A DNA stretch of 64,000 nucleotides from Belliella filtrata (GCF_022549775.1 NZ_JAKZGP010000015.1:18457-82456); one strand, 5' to 3'. Positions 26,953 to 36,333 are shown, numbered from the stretch's first letter. Made by a program: numbers and translations. Notes: generated by a model not told the origin, from the letters alone.

Positions 26953-28464
26953 ATGGTAAAAATTAATACTACGACATACTTCATTAGTCTTGTAGTAATC
27001 ACCATCCTTTTCAGCTCAATGAGGATAGCTTTAATTCAACCTACTCAAACCAATATATTCCTCATTGGAGACTCTACAGTGCGCAATCAAAGTGGCACTG
27101 GTGGAACTGGGCAATGGGGATGGGGCACTTTTCTGCAAGAGTTTTTTGATAGCACAAAAGTAATAGTACACAATCACGCTATGGCAGGAAGGAGCACACG
27201 AACATTTATCAAAGAAGGTCGTTGGGATAGTGTACTAGAATCTATTAAACCTGGTGATTTTGTCATTATGCAATTTGGACATAATGAAGGCAGCGATCCT
27301 GATACTACAAGATCAGGATATAGAGGTGTACTACCAGGCATCGGGAATGAAACCAAATCTTTAACTTGGCCTGATGGGAAACAGGAGACTGTACATACAT
27401 TTGGTTGGTATCTGATGAAATTTATAGAAGATACTAAAGCAAAAGGTGCGTACCCAATTGTCGCATCTATGATCCCAAGAAACAAATTCAACGATGATAA
27501 TGTAGAAAGGGCTAATCAAGATTTTGGGTTGTGGGCAAAGGAGGCTGCAAGAAAAGGCGGTGCTTTATTTATAGACTTAAACAATATTGTAGCAGATCAA
27601 TATGACACTTGGGGGCCGAAGGTGGTTCAAGGACTATTTGAAAAGGACCATACCCACACCAATGATGCTGGTGCGAGGATCAATGCCTGGTCAGTAATCA
27701 AAGGACTCCAAACGATTGAAAATAAAAAACTCCAAGCATTACTTCCTAAGAGAAAACCTCGACTTCTCCTAGTTGGTGATTCCACTGTCAAAAACGGTCA
27801 AGGTGATGGAGCAGGCGGTCTTTGGGGATGGGGTGATTTTATAGCTCCATTTTTTGACAGAGAGAAAATTAGCGTAGAAAATCACGCACTAGGGGGAACT
27901 AGCTCTAGAACATTCCAATCCTATGGAAACTGGCAGAAAGTCATAGAAAGAATAGCCCCTGGAGATTTTGTGATCATACAGTTTGGACACAACGACAGTG
28001 GTCCACTAGACGATGAAGCCAGAGCCAGAGGAACAATCAAAGGTTCAGGGTTAAAAGCAGAATTCATCTTCAACCCTATCACCAAAAGACATGAGACAGT
28101 TTACTCTTACGGTCAATACTTACGAAATATGATTTCGGATATTCAAGCAAAAGGCGCCACTCCGATTATATGCTCCCCCATTCCACGCAACAGCTGGAAT
28201 GAAGAAAAAGTAAATAGATCCAATGAAAGCTATGGCAAATGGGCCAATGAAGCAGCTACAGGTACAAATGCTATATTTATTGACCTTAACGACATCATTT
28301 CAAATGGCTACGATTCCCTTGGTTTTGAATATGTTAGCAGTCATTATTTCAATGATCAAGACCACACACACACCATACTGGAAGGTGCTAAGTTCAATGC
28401 TGAAGCCCTTGTAAAAGGCATCAAAGATCTAGAAAACAGCACTTTGCATTCATTTTTGAAGTAA
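26953..28464 (+). CDS. Tandem two-domain rhamnogalacturonan acetylesterase (CE12/SGNH)
   Basis: This 503-residue protein has an N-terminal hydrophobic export segment (about 9-27) and two homologous SGNH esterase domains. Domain 1 (about 34-250) has GDS with S41, GHNEGS and D232/H235 in DHTHT. Domain 2 (about 268-500) has GDS with S277, GHNDSG and D470/H473 in DHTHT. Each therefore keeps the catalytic Ser and Asp-x-x-His and the GHN oxyanion block. CE12 enzymes remove acetyl groups from galacturonic acid in rhamnogalacturonan-I, opening the chain to lyases and hydrolases. It diverges from susC of PUL 2. The duplication may give two positional specificities or simply more activity. Confidence 0.87.
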   Translation: MVKINTTTYFISLVVITILFSSMRIALIQPTQTNIFLIGDSTVRNQSGTGGTGQWGWGTFLQEFFDSTKVIVHNHAMAGRSTRTFIKEGRWDSVLESIKPGDFVIMQFGHNEGSDPDTTRSGYRGVLPGIGNETKSLTWPDGKQETVHTFGWYLMKFIEDTKAKGAYPIVASMIPRNKFNDDNVERANQDFGLWAKEAARKGGALFIDLNNIVADQYDTWGPKVVQGLFEKDHTHTNDAGARINAWSVIKGLQTIENKKLQALLPKRKPRLLLVGDSTVKNGQGDGAGGLWGWGDFIAPFFDREKISVENHALGGTSSRTFQSYGNWQKVIERIAPGDFVIIQFGHNDSGPLDDEARARGTIKGSGLKAEFIFNPITKRHETVYSYGQYLRNMISDIQAKGATPIICSPIPRNSWNEEKVNRSNESYGKWANEAATGTNAIFIDLNDIISNGYDSLGFEYVSSHYFNDQDHTHTILEGAKFNAEALVKGIKDLENSTLHSFLK

Positions 28465-28592
28465 AATAAAAAACCACAGATGAACACTGGAAACACGGTC
28501 ATTTTCTAACTTAAATAAATCACCTCACCCAATGGGCGCATATTTGAATAAAGTAAAGAGAAATAGTGCGAATTGTTCGTCTGTGGCTGATT

Positions 28593-29225
28593 TTATTTAT
28601 CGATTACAAACTCTTCTGTTGGAATTCGGACTTTTTTCATTGAGGCAATCCAGTCCTCTTCAGGGTTGGCATAGCCAACATACATCAAGGAAACACTTTT
28701 TAAGCCATGCTTCTCCAGCTCTAAAACTTCATCTACAACATGGGTATCAAATCCCTCGGCAGGTGTAGAATCTACCCTCAGCTCTGCTGCTTGTGCCAAA
28801 GCCAAGCCTAAACTAATATATGCTTGTCGGGAAATATGAACAAAGTTCTCTTCGGCTGATTCTTTGAGATAGATGGATTTTAACATGTCTGTGTAAGCAC
28901 TGAATCTTCCACGAGGCAATCCTCTCTCCTCAGTGGTGAAATCATAGACTTTATCAATCCTCTCAGCAGTATACCTATCCCAAGCTGCAAACACAATTAC
29001 ATGTGAACAATCTCTCATGCAATCTGGATTCAAAGCTCCCTTGACGAGTTTTTCTTTTGTTTGCTGATCTTCTACCACGATCAACCTGAATGGCTGCAAT
29101 CCAGAGGAGGTTGGGGCCAGACGGGCTGCTTCTACAATTTTATCAATATTTTTTTTACTTACTTTTTTGGTAGGGTCATACGCTTTCACAGCGTGTCTCC
29201 AATTTAAATCTTCAATAAGTGACAT
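28593..29225 (-). CDS. Nitroreductase-family FMN oxidoreductase
   Basis: This 210-residue enzyme has the nitroreductase fold. WRHAVKAYDPTKKVSKKN and ARLAPTSSGLQPFRLIVVED form the N-terminal FMN site, and SLMYVGYANPEEDW is the C-terminal glycine-containing FMN loop. Such proteins use NAD(P)H and FMN to reduce nitroaromatics, quinones or similar electrophiles in the cytoplasm (NfsB/YodC-like). It lies 5 bp from the upstream DUF1304 gene and probably shares its transcript. It is unrelated to the pectin genes on either side, so this is an interlude between two parts of the polysaccharide cluster. Confidence 0.88.
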   Translation of the reverse strand: MSLIEDLNWRHAVKAYDPTKKVSKKNIDKIVEAARLAPTSSGLQPFRLIVVEDQQTKEKLVKGALNPDCMRDCSHVIVFAAWDRYTAERIDKVYDFTTEERGLPRGRFSAYTDMLKSIYLKESAEENFVHISRQAYISLGLALAQAAELRVDSTPAEGFDTHVVDEVLELEKHGLKSVSLMYVGYANPEEDWIASMKKVRIPTEEFVIDK

Positions 29226-29230
29226 TTTGT

Positions 29231-29599
29231 TTATTTTGAAATGATGACAAATAGCATGGCTAACAAAGCCGGAACTGCCTGTATAATGAATATTTTTTTG
29301 CTAGCTGTCAAAGCCCCAAATATACCTGCAACAGCTACACAGCCCAAGAAGAACAAGCGCAAATTCACAGCCCATTCGGGATCACTGATCAAAAATGACC
29401 AAACCAATCCAGCAACCAAAAAACCATTGTACAAACCTTGGTTTGCGGCCATAGACTTGGTGGGCTTGAATAAATCATGGGGCATAGAACCCACAAAGAT
29501 TTTTTTTCCAGTTGTTTCCCAGGCAAACATCTCCATCCAAACTATGTAAAGATGTTCGATGACGACCAATACGGTCAAAATGATAGCTATAATGTTCAT
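29231..29599 (-). CDS. DUF1304 small membrane protein
   Basis: This protein has 122 residues and four predicted transmembrane helices (about 1-20, 50-70, 76-96 and 100-120). The family pattern is ILTVLVVIEHLYIVWMEMFAW near the start and NQGLYNGFLVAGLVWS in the middle, which identifies DUF1304. The function of the family is not established. The gene is directly upstream of the nitroreductase with a 5-bp gap, suggesting a two-gene unit. About 270 bp of AT-rich DNA precede it. Confidence 0.82.
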   Translation of the reverse strand: MNIIAIILTVLVVIEHLYIVWMEMFAWETTGKKIFVGSMPHDLFKPTKSMAANQGLYNGFLVAGLVWSFLISDPEWAVNLRLFFLGCVAVAGIFGALTASKKIFIIQAVPALLAMLFVIISK

Positions 29600-29867
29600 G
29601 GTGCTGTCTTCAAATGTTGTTTAAAATATTGAAAGCCATTCAATATACCTACTATTGACATGAAGATCAAGATTTGGATTTGGCTTTTAGAGATCAAATC
29701 GTCAGCTTGGTGAAGACAACCCAACTACTCAAAAACATGCTTAACTGCGCTACAAAAATAGTGTAAAATTAAATTGTATACAATCTATTTTTAAATTAAT
29801 TTTCTAACTTCACTTTCTTGAGAAAAAAGAAATAAAGCACTTCGATACAAAATAAAGTGGTTATTTT

Positions 29868-30305
29868 CTACTTTGACTGTAAATATTCCTTTAAGCTTTG
29901 CTTGATAAAATAGATCCATCCCGATTCGCAGCTTTCACGCGAAAATTCGGTAATCTCATCAGAAAAATCCTCTAAAACTGTGTGGGTTAATGTCAGTTTT
30001 GATTGCTTAGCTGATCCAAACAATTCAAAAATCACATCAGAATCACCTTCGTACCCTTCATACTTCCAATTATAGGTTATTCTTTTGAATGGGTCCACTT
30101 CGGTGATTTTCCATAAGTGTGGAAATATCCTGCCTTCGTTTTCTACGACGAATCTCGTCTCATAATCCAACTCTGCCACAAAGGTTTCTATATTCACAAA
30201 GAACCACTTTTTCATCTGATCCAGTTCCGTAATCGCTTTCCAAAGCTCCAGTATGGAAACATCAAAAATTTGCTCGACGACAATTGCTTGTTCTGCTTTT
30301 TTCAT
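29868..30305 (-). CDS. SRPBCC (AHSA1-like) domain protein
   Basis: This 145-residue single-domain protein is of the START/Bet v1-like superfamily. The usual N-terminus (VVEQIFDVSILELWKAITELDQMKKWFF) and the C-terminal helix (ESGWIYFIKQSLKEYLQSK) are clear. It probably binds a small hydrophobic ligand or aids stress responses. No ligand can be named. It stands alone, with about 270 bp downstream and 260 bp upstream free of genes. Confidence 0.8.
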   Translation of the reverse strand: MKKAEQAIVVEQIFDVSILELWKAITELDQMKKWFFVNIETFVAELDYETRFVVENEGRIFPHLWKITEVDPFKRITYNWKYEGYEGDSDVIFELFGSAKQSKLTLTHTVLEDFSDEITEFSRESCESGWIYFIKQSLKEYLQSK

Positions 30306-30565
30306 TTGTAAAATCCTTCACAAAATTTAAACATCTATGACTCAAGTCTATTTATTATCCTATAGGTTTTTTCTTGCAGCTCAAATTTGCGCAATATTCT
30401 AAAGAACCATTTTACTCAAGCACAATAAAAGGGCTATCCAAAACCTGTTGTAGTCAACTCAACCAATCAACTCAGCTATCTGATAAGTATCAGAATGTAT
30501 TTTGCGTACAAGATCTTGGTATAGTTTATCATAATGTTCTATAAGATCCATTTGCTTAATCGCAT

Positions 30566-31000
30566 TTAGTTCTTAGGCTTGCCATGTTTTGATTTTAGAT
30601 ATTCAATCGTAGATTTCATCAATTTCTTAAGGGTTTCTTGATTGATGTCTGATAGTTTCTTAATGTAAATACAAGACTTTCCCATTTTGAACTTTCCCAA
30701 GTCTTGGAGCAGTTCTTCCTGACCCGAACAGCCCGAATAAACATAAAGGGAGATTGCTGCTTTTCTTGGGGAAAAACCTACCAGCGGCCAATCACCTTCT
30801 TGGCTGCTTCTTTCTGACTTGTAATGATATTGCCCAAACCCTATGATTGAACCACCCCACATTTTTGGCTCAAAGCCAGTGAAATCCTTCATGAGCTGTA
30901 AGATTTCAAAACTGTCCTTTCTCTTCTGCTCAGTGTCTGCAAATGAATTGATAAAATCGTGAACATTCGCATCATTTTCTTTTGTCTTTAACTCAGCCAT
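30566..31000 (-). CDS. DUF1801 family protein
   Basis: This 144-residue protein starts from the ATG at 31000 (MAELKTKENDANVHDFI). The longer frame adds 23 residues without family similarity. The motif FEPKMWGGSIIGFGQYHYKSERSSQEGDW with FSPRKAAISLYVY is the DUF1801 (YdhG/YjbR-like) core, and KMGKSCIYIKKLSDI is the C-terminal part. The cellular role is unknown. It is monocistronic between noncoding stretches. Confidence 0.8.
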   Translation of the reverse strand: MAELKTKENDANVHDFINSFADTEQKRKDSFEILQLMKDFTGFEPKMWGGSIIGFGQYHYKSERSSQEGDWPLVGFSPRKAAISLYVYSGCSGQEELLQDLGKFKMGKSCIYIKKLSDINQETLKKLMKSTIEYLKSKHGKPKN

Positions 31001-31402
31001 TTCGGTAGGATTTATTTCTAGTATAGAGTTAAAATAATAAAAATTCAGAACTTCAAGAGTCAAACTCAAGGCAAATGTTAATTTACCCTGCCTAACTAAT
31101 GACTGGTTTTTTAGCGGGCTTTAAATCACTCGTTTATGGCGCTATTGTCATTTTTTCGACTCTTTTCTCTTGTTTCTCTCTCACCTCATCCGTTCATCAT
31201 TACGCTAACTCACCATTTCCTCCTCCCTATTCATCCCAGTTTAGATTCATGCATCCAGTTTTGTCGGTCATACCAATGGCACTTTGACCTGTCTCTATAA
31301 TTTTTCCTTGGGTTGAAACCCAAGGCTAGAATGACGTTCGTTCCTATGACACTCTTTCTTTTGTTTCTTATCTCTTGTTTCTTGCTTCTAATCTTTCATT
31401 TC
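31001..31402. other. Intergenic stretch with a REP-like palindrome
   Basis: No convincing gene lies here. A short plus-strand frame (31099-31287) has no recognisable domain and looks like chance. The one clear structure is the palindrome at 31306-31325. The right edge is the 3' end of the PL26-like gene. Confidence 0.5.
31306..31325. repeat. Perfect 9-bp inverted repeat, REP-like
   Basis: CCTTGGGTT and AACCCAAGG are separated by GA. No T-tract follows on the minus strand, the side that would matter for the gene ending at 31403, so a classical terminator is unlikely. It may be a copy of a dispersed palindromic repeat. Confidence 0.4.
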
Positions 31403-34117
31403 TCACTTTCTTTCCAATAGTGCTAAGCAGTGCATTGCAGCTAAGCCCCATTGCGCAGTGGCATTTGTAGAAACTCCTTCGGCCTCTGTTCGAGGCGTGA
31501 GCACTTTATTACCACTGATGAATTTAGCCTGTCCATGACTTTTAATTCCACCACTACCTTCATAAAACTCTTCCCAGGCACGCTTGGCAAGTCGGGTATC
31601 AGCCTTTTCTCTAGCTGCAAAAGCCGTAAGCCTTGCGTGTCCCTGAGCAAGGTTAAGTTTTCCCAAACTGTTCCCTAGTACCTTCTCTTGCTCTTCGGGA
31701 CTTGCATTGTAGTATTGGCAATACTGTAGCCAAGCCTTATTGAAAGTCTCCATTCCAAGGAGCTCATACAATTCAATTGCTATCTCAGTGAGTCCAAACA
31801 CAGCTGAGAGGTGTGAGGCAGAAGCTTTTTGGCTTTTTGAAATCTCAAATTCACCAGTCTTCAAGTTCATCCTACTACCCATTGAAAAGAAACCTTTTGG
31901 CTGATTTCCGATTGATCTCATGCTAGCCAGAAGTTTATCGCGAATGGACTTATCCTCAGTTCGCTCCCATTCTGTAAGCCAAGCTGCAGCAATAGCTCCC
32001 CAGTCAGTACCGAAACCCAAATATACCTGATTTGGATCATCTGTGCCCCAAGTATCCTTTGGAGCTACTTTTCGAATTGGCACCACTTTCAGTAGAGACT
32101 CGGCTGCATTGACTTGCTCTCTCATCAAATCCCCTGTCCGCTCATCAGCTGTGAGATAATAATAAAATCTCCTGTTGGCAGCAGTGCTGATGCGGAGTTG
32201 CTTGGCACTACAGCCCCAGTGCATCACATTGTGCCTACTTCCCAAAGGAGCAAAAGGCCCTGAATGATGCACATCAACCTCTCCTGTATGTCTTGTCATG
32301 GCTTCAGCAAGTCTAAACACCTCCTTCTGTCCGGTCCTTAAATAATAATACCAAAGCCATAGATCAGTAGATAACTCCGAATTATCCCATGCAAATCCTC
32401 CTACATCATACCTCCACACATGTCTATCCCTGTCATAAGTATGCATAAAGTCTCCAAAATCCCAAAAACCAAACCACCTATGCTCTTCAACTTGTTTTTG
32501 ATAGAACTCAAAGTACCATAATAACTGCTTATCAAAAGCTTCTGCTCGGTCTGATTGTAGTCGATCAGTGTACCACAGTCCACCAAATACACCTACTTGA
32601 AGCATGTAATCAGGAGATGCTGTAAGTAGCGGTGGCTCTGTCAGGTACTGCATCATTTCATTCAATTCTTCATGGCTTGGGGTAGCATCTAGTACCCAAA
32701 AGTTCAACTCCGATGTTCGACCAACACCTTTGGCAGTACCAAAACCAGGCTCATAATCTTCATAGGTAATGTCTAAAGCATCCAACTGCTTAGGATAGGT
32801 ATCTTGCCCCATACCATCATGATAGAACCTCAAGTCCATTGTGGGAGAATTTGGTGCCCATAGCCACGCCGTCACTTCTGATTGATCCAAATGTGCATTT
32901 TTAATATCTAGCTGACCAGGATAGCTCTGCCAAAAATTTCTAATCCCAAACCCAAAGCTCCCACTTGGACCACCTGCCAAAGCCAAGCCTCTTGCTCTTT
33001 TACCTTTTCCCGCATTGAGCCATGAGTGTCCTTCTGCCGTTCTTTTTCTGATAGAAAAAGAATCTGAATCTCCTTGAAACAAAGTGTAGTCACCAAATGC
33101 TGGAATGTAATGGATGTTTCTAGAAACATTTTCAGGAAACATCTCGATCGGTGGTGTCTTCCTCCCTGCCAATTGCGCTTCGATCACTGCCCTACCGGGA
33201 TCTCTCCTCAGCCCTGTCAACCCCCTAACCGCTTCAGCAAATATCCCTTCCTCTTCTCCAGCAAACCTAACATGCCTGTCATGTAGCTCATCATGCATTG
33301 GAAGATCAAACCTCACACCGAGCCCTTTGATGAAATCTTGCTTTTCATCCCCTTCAAATACGATAGTATGAATCATTTTAAAAGCATCAGCCTTATGATA
33401 AAAATAAAGCCTTACCACAAAGTTGACGATAGCTCGTCCAGCTTCTGACTGATGTGATCCCTCGATTTTCACTACGGATCTCAAAGCAGCATTTTGTTCT
33501 AATGTGACTTTGGATATTTCACCTTGAAAAATTGATCTTTGGATAGCTGATGCCGAATCTTCGTCAGCGGCGTCTTGATGCAAAAGAATTAGCCTGCCAT
33601 TAGAAGCCATTGTTTTTCCAGCCTTCAGAATCGAGGAAATTATTTGATTTCCACTTTTAGGTAGTTTATAAATAACTCCTCCTGTGTCAATTGTAATAAG
33701 ACTCTCTGAATCCTCGATTTTGATTCCTTCTAGTTTTTTTACTCTAGTTGTGGGCTTTAGTGTGAAATTGTCTGCTAGAAGCGGGATAGCGGGCACAGCA
33801 TGACCTGTCCATTTCAAAGTTCCATCAGGCCAAAAGGCCAAAGGCCAGCTTTGTATTGGAACCTCTTGATTATCATCCGCTATCAACTCGAAACCAGAAT
33901 TTCTCTTAATTTTCCCTTTTGGCCAACTCACCCCCCATGTCAAACCTTGGTTATGTATAGGTTTTGCATCCCCTAACCAATTAAGTTGAACTTCTCCACC
34001 TTTTGCTTTAATAAAATCTGCTTGAGTTGACAAAGACGATAGCAAATAGGCACCTCCAGCTGCTGCTGAGGACGTTTTGACAAAAGTACGTCGCGAAATC
34101 TTGGTTTGCTTTTTCAT
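31403..34117 (-). CDS. PL26-like rhamnogalacturonan exolyase (PcRGLX-like), Tat-exported
   Basis: This 904-residue protein starts with a twin-arginine signal (SRRTFVKTSSAAAGG). An N-terminal RIFT-like barrel (LNWLGDAKPIHNQGLTWGVSWPKG, about 40-120), a central catalytic region and a C-terminal helical toroid (about 560-900) resemble the three-domain PcRGLX architecture of PL26. PL26 enzymes release unsaturated galacturonosyl-rhamnose units from the end of rhamnogalacturonan-I. Repeated aromatic/His motifs (HRWFGFWDFGDFMHTYDRD, VDVHHSGPFAPLGSRHNVMHW) line the putative site. It heads or joins a minus-strand block of RG-I enzymes (DUF6250 lies 37 bp upstream). The family call comes from memory of the architecture and is less firm than for PL11. 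Confidence 0.7.
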   Translation of the reverse strand: MKKQTKISRRTFVKTSSAAAGGAYLLSSLSTQADFIKAKGGEVQLNWLGDAKPIHNQGLTWGVSWPKGKIKRNSGFELIADDNQEVPIQSWPLAFWPDGTLKWTGHAVPAIPLLADNFTLKPTTRVKKLEGIKIEDSESLITIDTGGVIYKLPKSGNQIISSILKAGKTMASNGRLILLHQDAADEDSASAIQRSIFQGEISKVTLEQNAALRSVVKIEGSHQSEAGRAIVNFVVRLYFYHKADAFKMIHTIVFEGDEKQDFIKGLGVRFDLPMHDELHDRHVRFAGEEEGIFAEAVRGLTGLRRDPGRAVIEAQLAGRKTPPIEMFPENVSRNIHYIPAFGDYTLFQGDSDSFSIRKRTAEGHSWLNAGKGKRARGLALAGGPSGSFGFGIRNFWQSYPGQLDIKNAHLDQSEVTAWLWAPNSPTMDLRFYHDGMGQDTYPKQLDALDITYEDYEPGFGTAKGVGRTSELNFWVLDATPSHEELNEMMQYLTEPPLLTASPDYMLQVGVFGGLWYTDRLQSDRAEAFDKQLLWYFEFYQKQVEEHRWFGFWDFGDFMHTYDRDRHVWRYDVGGFAWDNSELSTDLWLWYYYLRTGQKEVFRLAEAMTRHTGEVDVHHSGPFAPLGSRHNVMHWGCSAKQLRISTAANRRFYYYLTADERTGDLMREQVNAAESLLKVVPIRKVAPKDTWGTDDPNQVYLGFGTDWGAIAAAWLTEWERTEDKSIRDKLLASMRSIGNQPKGFFSMGSRMNLKTGEFEISKSQKASASHLSAVFGLTEIAIELYELLGMETFNKAWLQYCQYYNASPEEQEKVLGNSLGKLNLAQGHARLTAFAAREKADTRLAKRAWEEFYEGSGGIKSHGQAKFISGNKVLTPRTEAEGVSTNATAQWGLAAMHCLALLERK

Positions 34118-34154
34118 TTGTTTAAGACAATTTCACTGATCCGATGTGGAATTT

Positions 34155-34880
34155 CTAATCGATTAATTTTCTGATTTTTAAGTTTGAAATCTGATGCCTT
34201 GACCATGTTGATCGAAAGCCAAAGTAACCAGCTTGTAAGGGTGATGGGTCATCATACTCGAAAAACAACTTATCATCAACCCAAAAGCTCACCTCTCCAG
34301 CTCTCACGATTGTTTTGATTTGATAGTCATGATTGGCTTTGAGCAAGTATGGCTCAGTAATATATTCCCCCAAGACTGGCTTCTCTCCCTGATAATATTT
34401 TCTGAATCTTGTGGTCTCGTTATAATTCCCCCCAAAACCTACATAATATAAATGCATGTTGTCATAAGATTCAAATTTTCCAGAACGATGAAACATACCG
34501 ATATCGGTAGGATCACTGGCAGCCCAAAATTGATTGAGGTCTGACAACCTATCGTTTCTTCCTGAGTCTAATACTACCCTTCTGTTATAAGTGATCTCAT
34601 AATCCCCTTCTAGCTTTTTGTCCAACCACACGGTAACTCCTCCTTCGGTATCCATTATCAGCTTACCTGCATTGGTATAAACTTGAGAATTTGGTGTTGA
34701 GTCCATTTCTACCTTCCATAGACCTGGATCCAACTTTTTTGAAAAATCACTTTCAAAGATTAATTCCATTTTTATTGATTCTTGTAATTGGGAATCAATA
34801 TCACCTTTGTCTCTGTGCTTACAGGAGAAACATGAAATCAAAAATATCATTATAGGTAACCAAGTCAAACCCTTTATCAT
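34155..34880 (-). CDS. DUF6250-type lipoprotein of the RG-I block
   Basis: This protein has about 241 residues from the ATG at 34880, which gives a lipoprotein signal (MIKGLTWLPIMIFLISCFSC). The mature part is a jelly-roll-like concanavalin fold with FESDFSKKLDPGLWKVE, NQFWAASDPTD, YVGFGGNYNETTRFRKYY and SFWVDDKLFFEYDD, which fits DUF6250. The family occurs with pectin and other polysaccharide genes. Its activity is not established to my knowledge. It may be a glycan-binding protein or an uncharacterised hydrolase or lyase. The start lies 4 bp after the GH28 stop, so the two genes are translationally linked. Confidence 0.7.
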   Translation of the reverse strand: MIKGLTWLPIMIFLISCFSCKHRDKGDIDSQLQESIKMELIFESDFSKKLDPGLWKVEMDSTPNSQVYTNAGKLIMDTEGGVTVWLDKKLEGDYEITYNRRVVLDSGRNDRLSDLNQFWAASDPTDIGMFHRSGKFESYDNMHLYYVGFGGNYNETTRFRKYYQGEKPVLGEYITEPYLLKANHDYQIKTIVRAGEVSFWVDDKLFFEYDDPSPLQAGYFGFRSTWSRHQISNLKIRKLID

Positions 34881-34884
34881 TTCT

Positions 34885-36285
34885 CTATCTTTTCTTTTCC
34901 TCAAACCCTTTGACGTGTTCATGAATATGTTTTTCTTCTCTTATGTTTTTAGTATTGACTCGTGTCAAATGAATATTTTCAATGGGCATTTCCTGATCTC
35001 CTAATATCCTAGAGACAAAGCGTACATCACCTGCTTCTATATTTTCTAAAAACACATTTTGAATTTCCGTAAGCCTCCTCTCATAAGTTGGAACAATATC
35101 ACGCCATTGATAAAGCACATCCGTCTCTATGCCTAGTACTCCCAAATCAATCCTTCCAGCCTTGATATTTTTCATGAAAATGTTTTTGACCAAACCACCT
35201 CTTCTCTCATTGGTTTTGATAAACAATAAATGTCCTAACTTAGCTCCTTCTTCTACTTCACAATCATGCACGTAGACATTTTCTACACCCCCCGAAAGCT
35301 CACTACCCACTGCTATCAACTGATGTCCATTTTTTACAAAATTATTTCTGATAACAAGGTTTTTGGTAGGTGTATTGAGTCTCCATGCGTCCTGATTTCT
35401 CCCTGATTTGATGGCAATGGCATCGTCACCTTGATCAAATACACAATCCTCTATTAGCATGACTTGGCTCATTTCGGGATCTACACCATCATTATTGTGA
35501 CCGTGAGCATTTACTTTGACATCTCTTATGAGTACATGTGTTGATAAATATGGGTGAATCACCCAAAATGGACTATTAGTGATTGTGACACCCTCCAATT
35601 TAATATGTTTACTCCTGTTGAATTGAATAAAATGAGGGCGTAAATTTGCTGAATCATTTACCATATGACGCTGATCTACAGGTATATTTTGGGCAGCAAG
35701 ATGATATAGTCTTTTGAGATTTTCCATATGTCCCGAAGGTCTCCCAAACCATTGCTCCCAATGATCCATTTTGGCACGCAGCTCACCTTGACCTGTAATA
35801 GCTATTTGTTCGCATTCAAAGGCATAAATCAATGGGGAATAATTATAACACTCCATTCCTTCCCAAGAAGTTTGCACAGCTGGAAGGTAATCCTCTGGAT
35901 CATCAGAAAACACCAAAACTGCATCTTCCTCTAGGTGCAGGTTGACAAAACTTTTGAAATGTATTTTACCTGTATGCCATTCTCCTTTTGGTATAACAAT
36001 CCTCCCACCTTGATTTTGATGAGCCCAATCCATTGCCTCAGCTATAGCTTTAATATTCTTTAATTTATCAGCAGGCTCTCCCCCAAATTCAGTGATCAAC
36101 TTAGTTTCTACATTTTCGAATTTTGGAAACTCCAAACTAGGCATTTCAAAAGGTGCTTCGATTTCTATTTGATCAATAAGTATCCCATCTGACGAGCTCT
36201 GGTTACAAGATAGCAGTAACAAAGACTTGATGACAAATACGAAGATTACATCCTTCACCTTTAATGATTTCAGCATTACATCCAT
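34885..36285 (-). CDS. GH28 polygalacturonase / rhamnogalacturonan hydrolase lipoprotein
   Basis: This 466-residue right-handed beta-helix enzyme has its lipoprotein signal ending in LLLLSC. The GH28 active-site set is visible: NNDGVDPEMS, GDDAIAIKSG with paired Asp, then a Gly-rich strand (AVGSELSGGVENVYV). KGEWHTGKIHFKSFVNLHLEEDA is the standard N-terminal coil. Members hydrolyse alpha-linked galacturonic acid in homogalacturonan or in the RG-I backbone. The PL11/PL26/GH105 neighbours favour the latter. It leads a transcription unit with DUF6250 and perhaps the PL26-like gene. A weaker copy of the shared TACAGGA motif lies about 50-60 bp upstream of the start. Confidence 0.88.
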   Translation of the reverse strand: MDVMLKSLKVKDVIFVFVIKSLLLLSCNQSSSDGILIDQIEIEAPFEMPSLEFPKFENVETKLITEFGGEPADKLKNIKAIAEAMDWAHQNQGGRIVIPKGEWHTGKIHFKSFVNLHLEEDAVLVFSDDPEDYLPAVQTSWEGMECYNYSPLIYAFECEQIAITGQGELRAKMDHWEQWFGRPSGHMENLKRLYHLAAQNIPVDQRHMVNDSANLRPHFIQFNRSKHIKLEGVTITNSPFWVIHPYLSTHVLIRDVKVNAHGHNNDGVDPEMSQVMLIEDCVFDQGDDAIAIKSGRNQDAWRLNTPTKNLVIRNNFVKNGHQLIAVGSELSGGVENVYVHDCEVEEGAKLGHLLFIKTNERRGGLVKNIFMKNIKAGRIDLGVLGIETDVLYQWRDIVPTYERRLTEIQNVFLENIEAGDVRFVSRILGDQEMPIENIHLTRVNTKNIREEKHIHEHVKGFEEKKR

Positions 36286-36333
36286 TTTCTTTTTAGGGTT
36301 TATAGGATCAATTTAGCCCAAATTTTCTCGGGG

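Noticed and set aside
31099..31287. 62-codon plus-strand frame in the 31.0-31.4 kb gap
   Set aside because: It looked like a possible small membrane protein, but only the first half is hydrophobic, no family is recognised, and the codon pattern does not resemble neighbouring genes.
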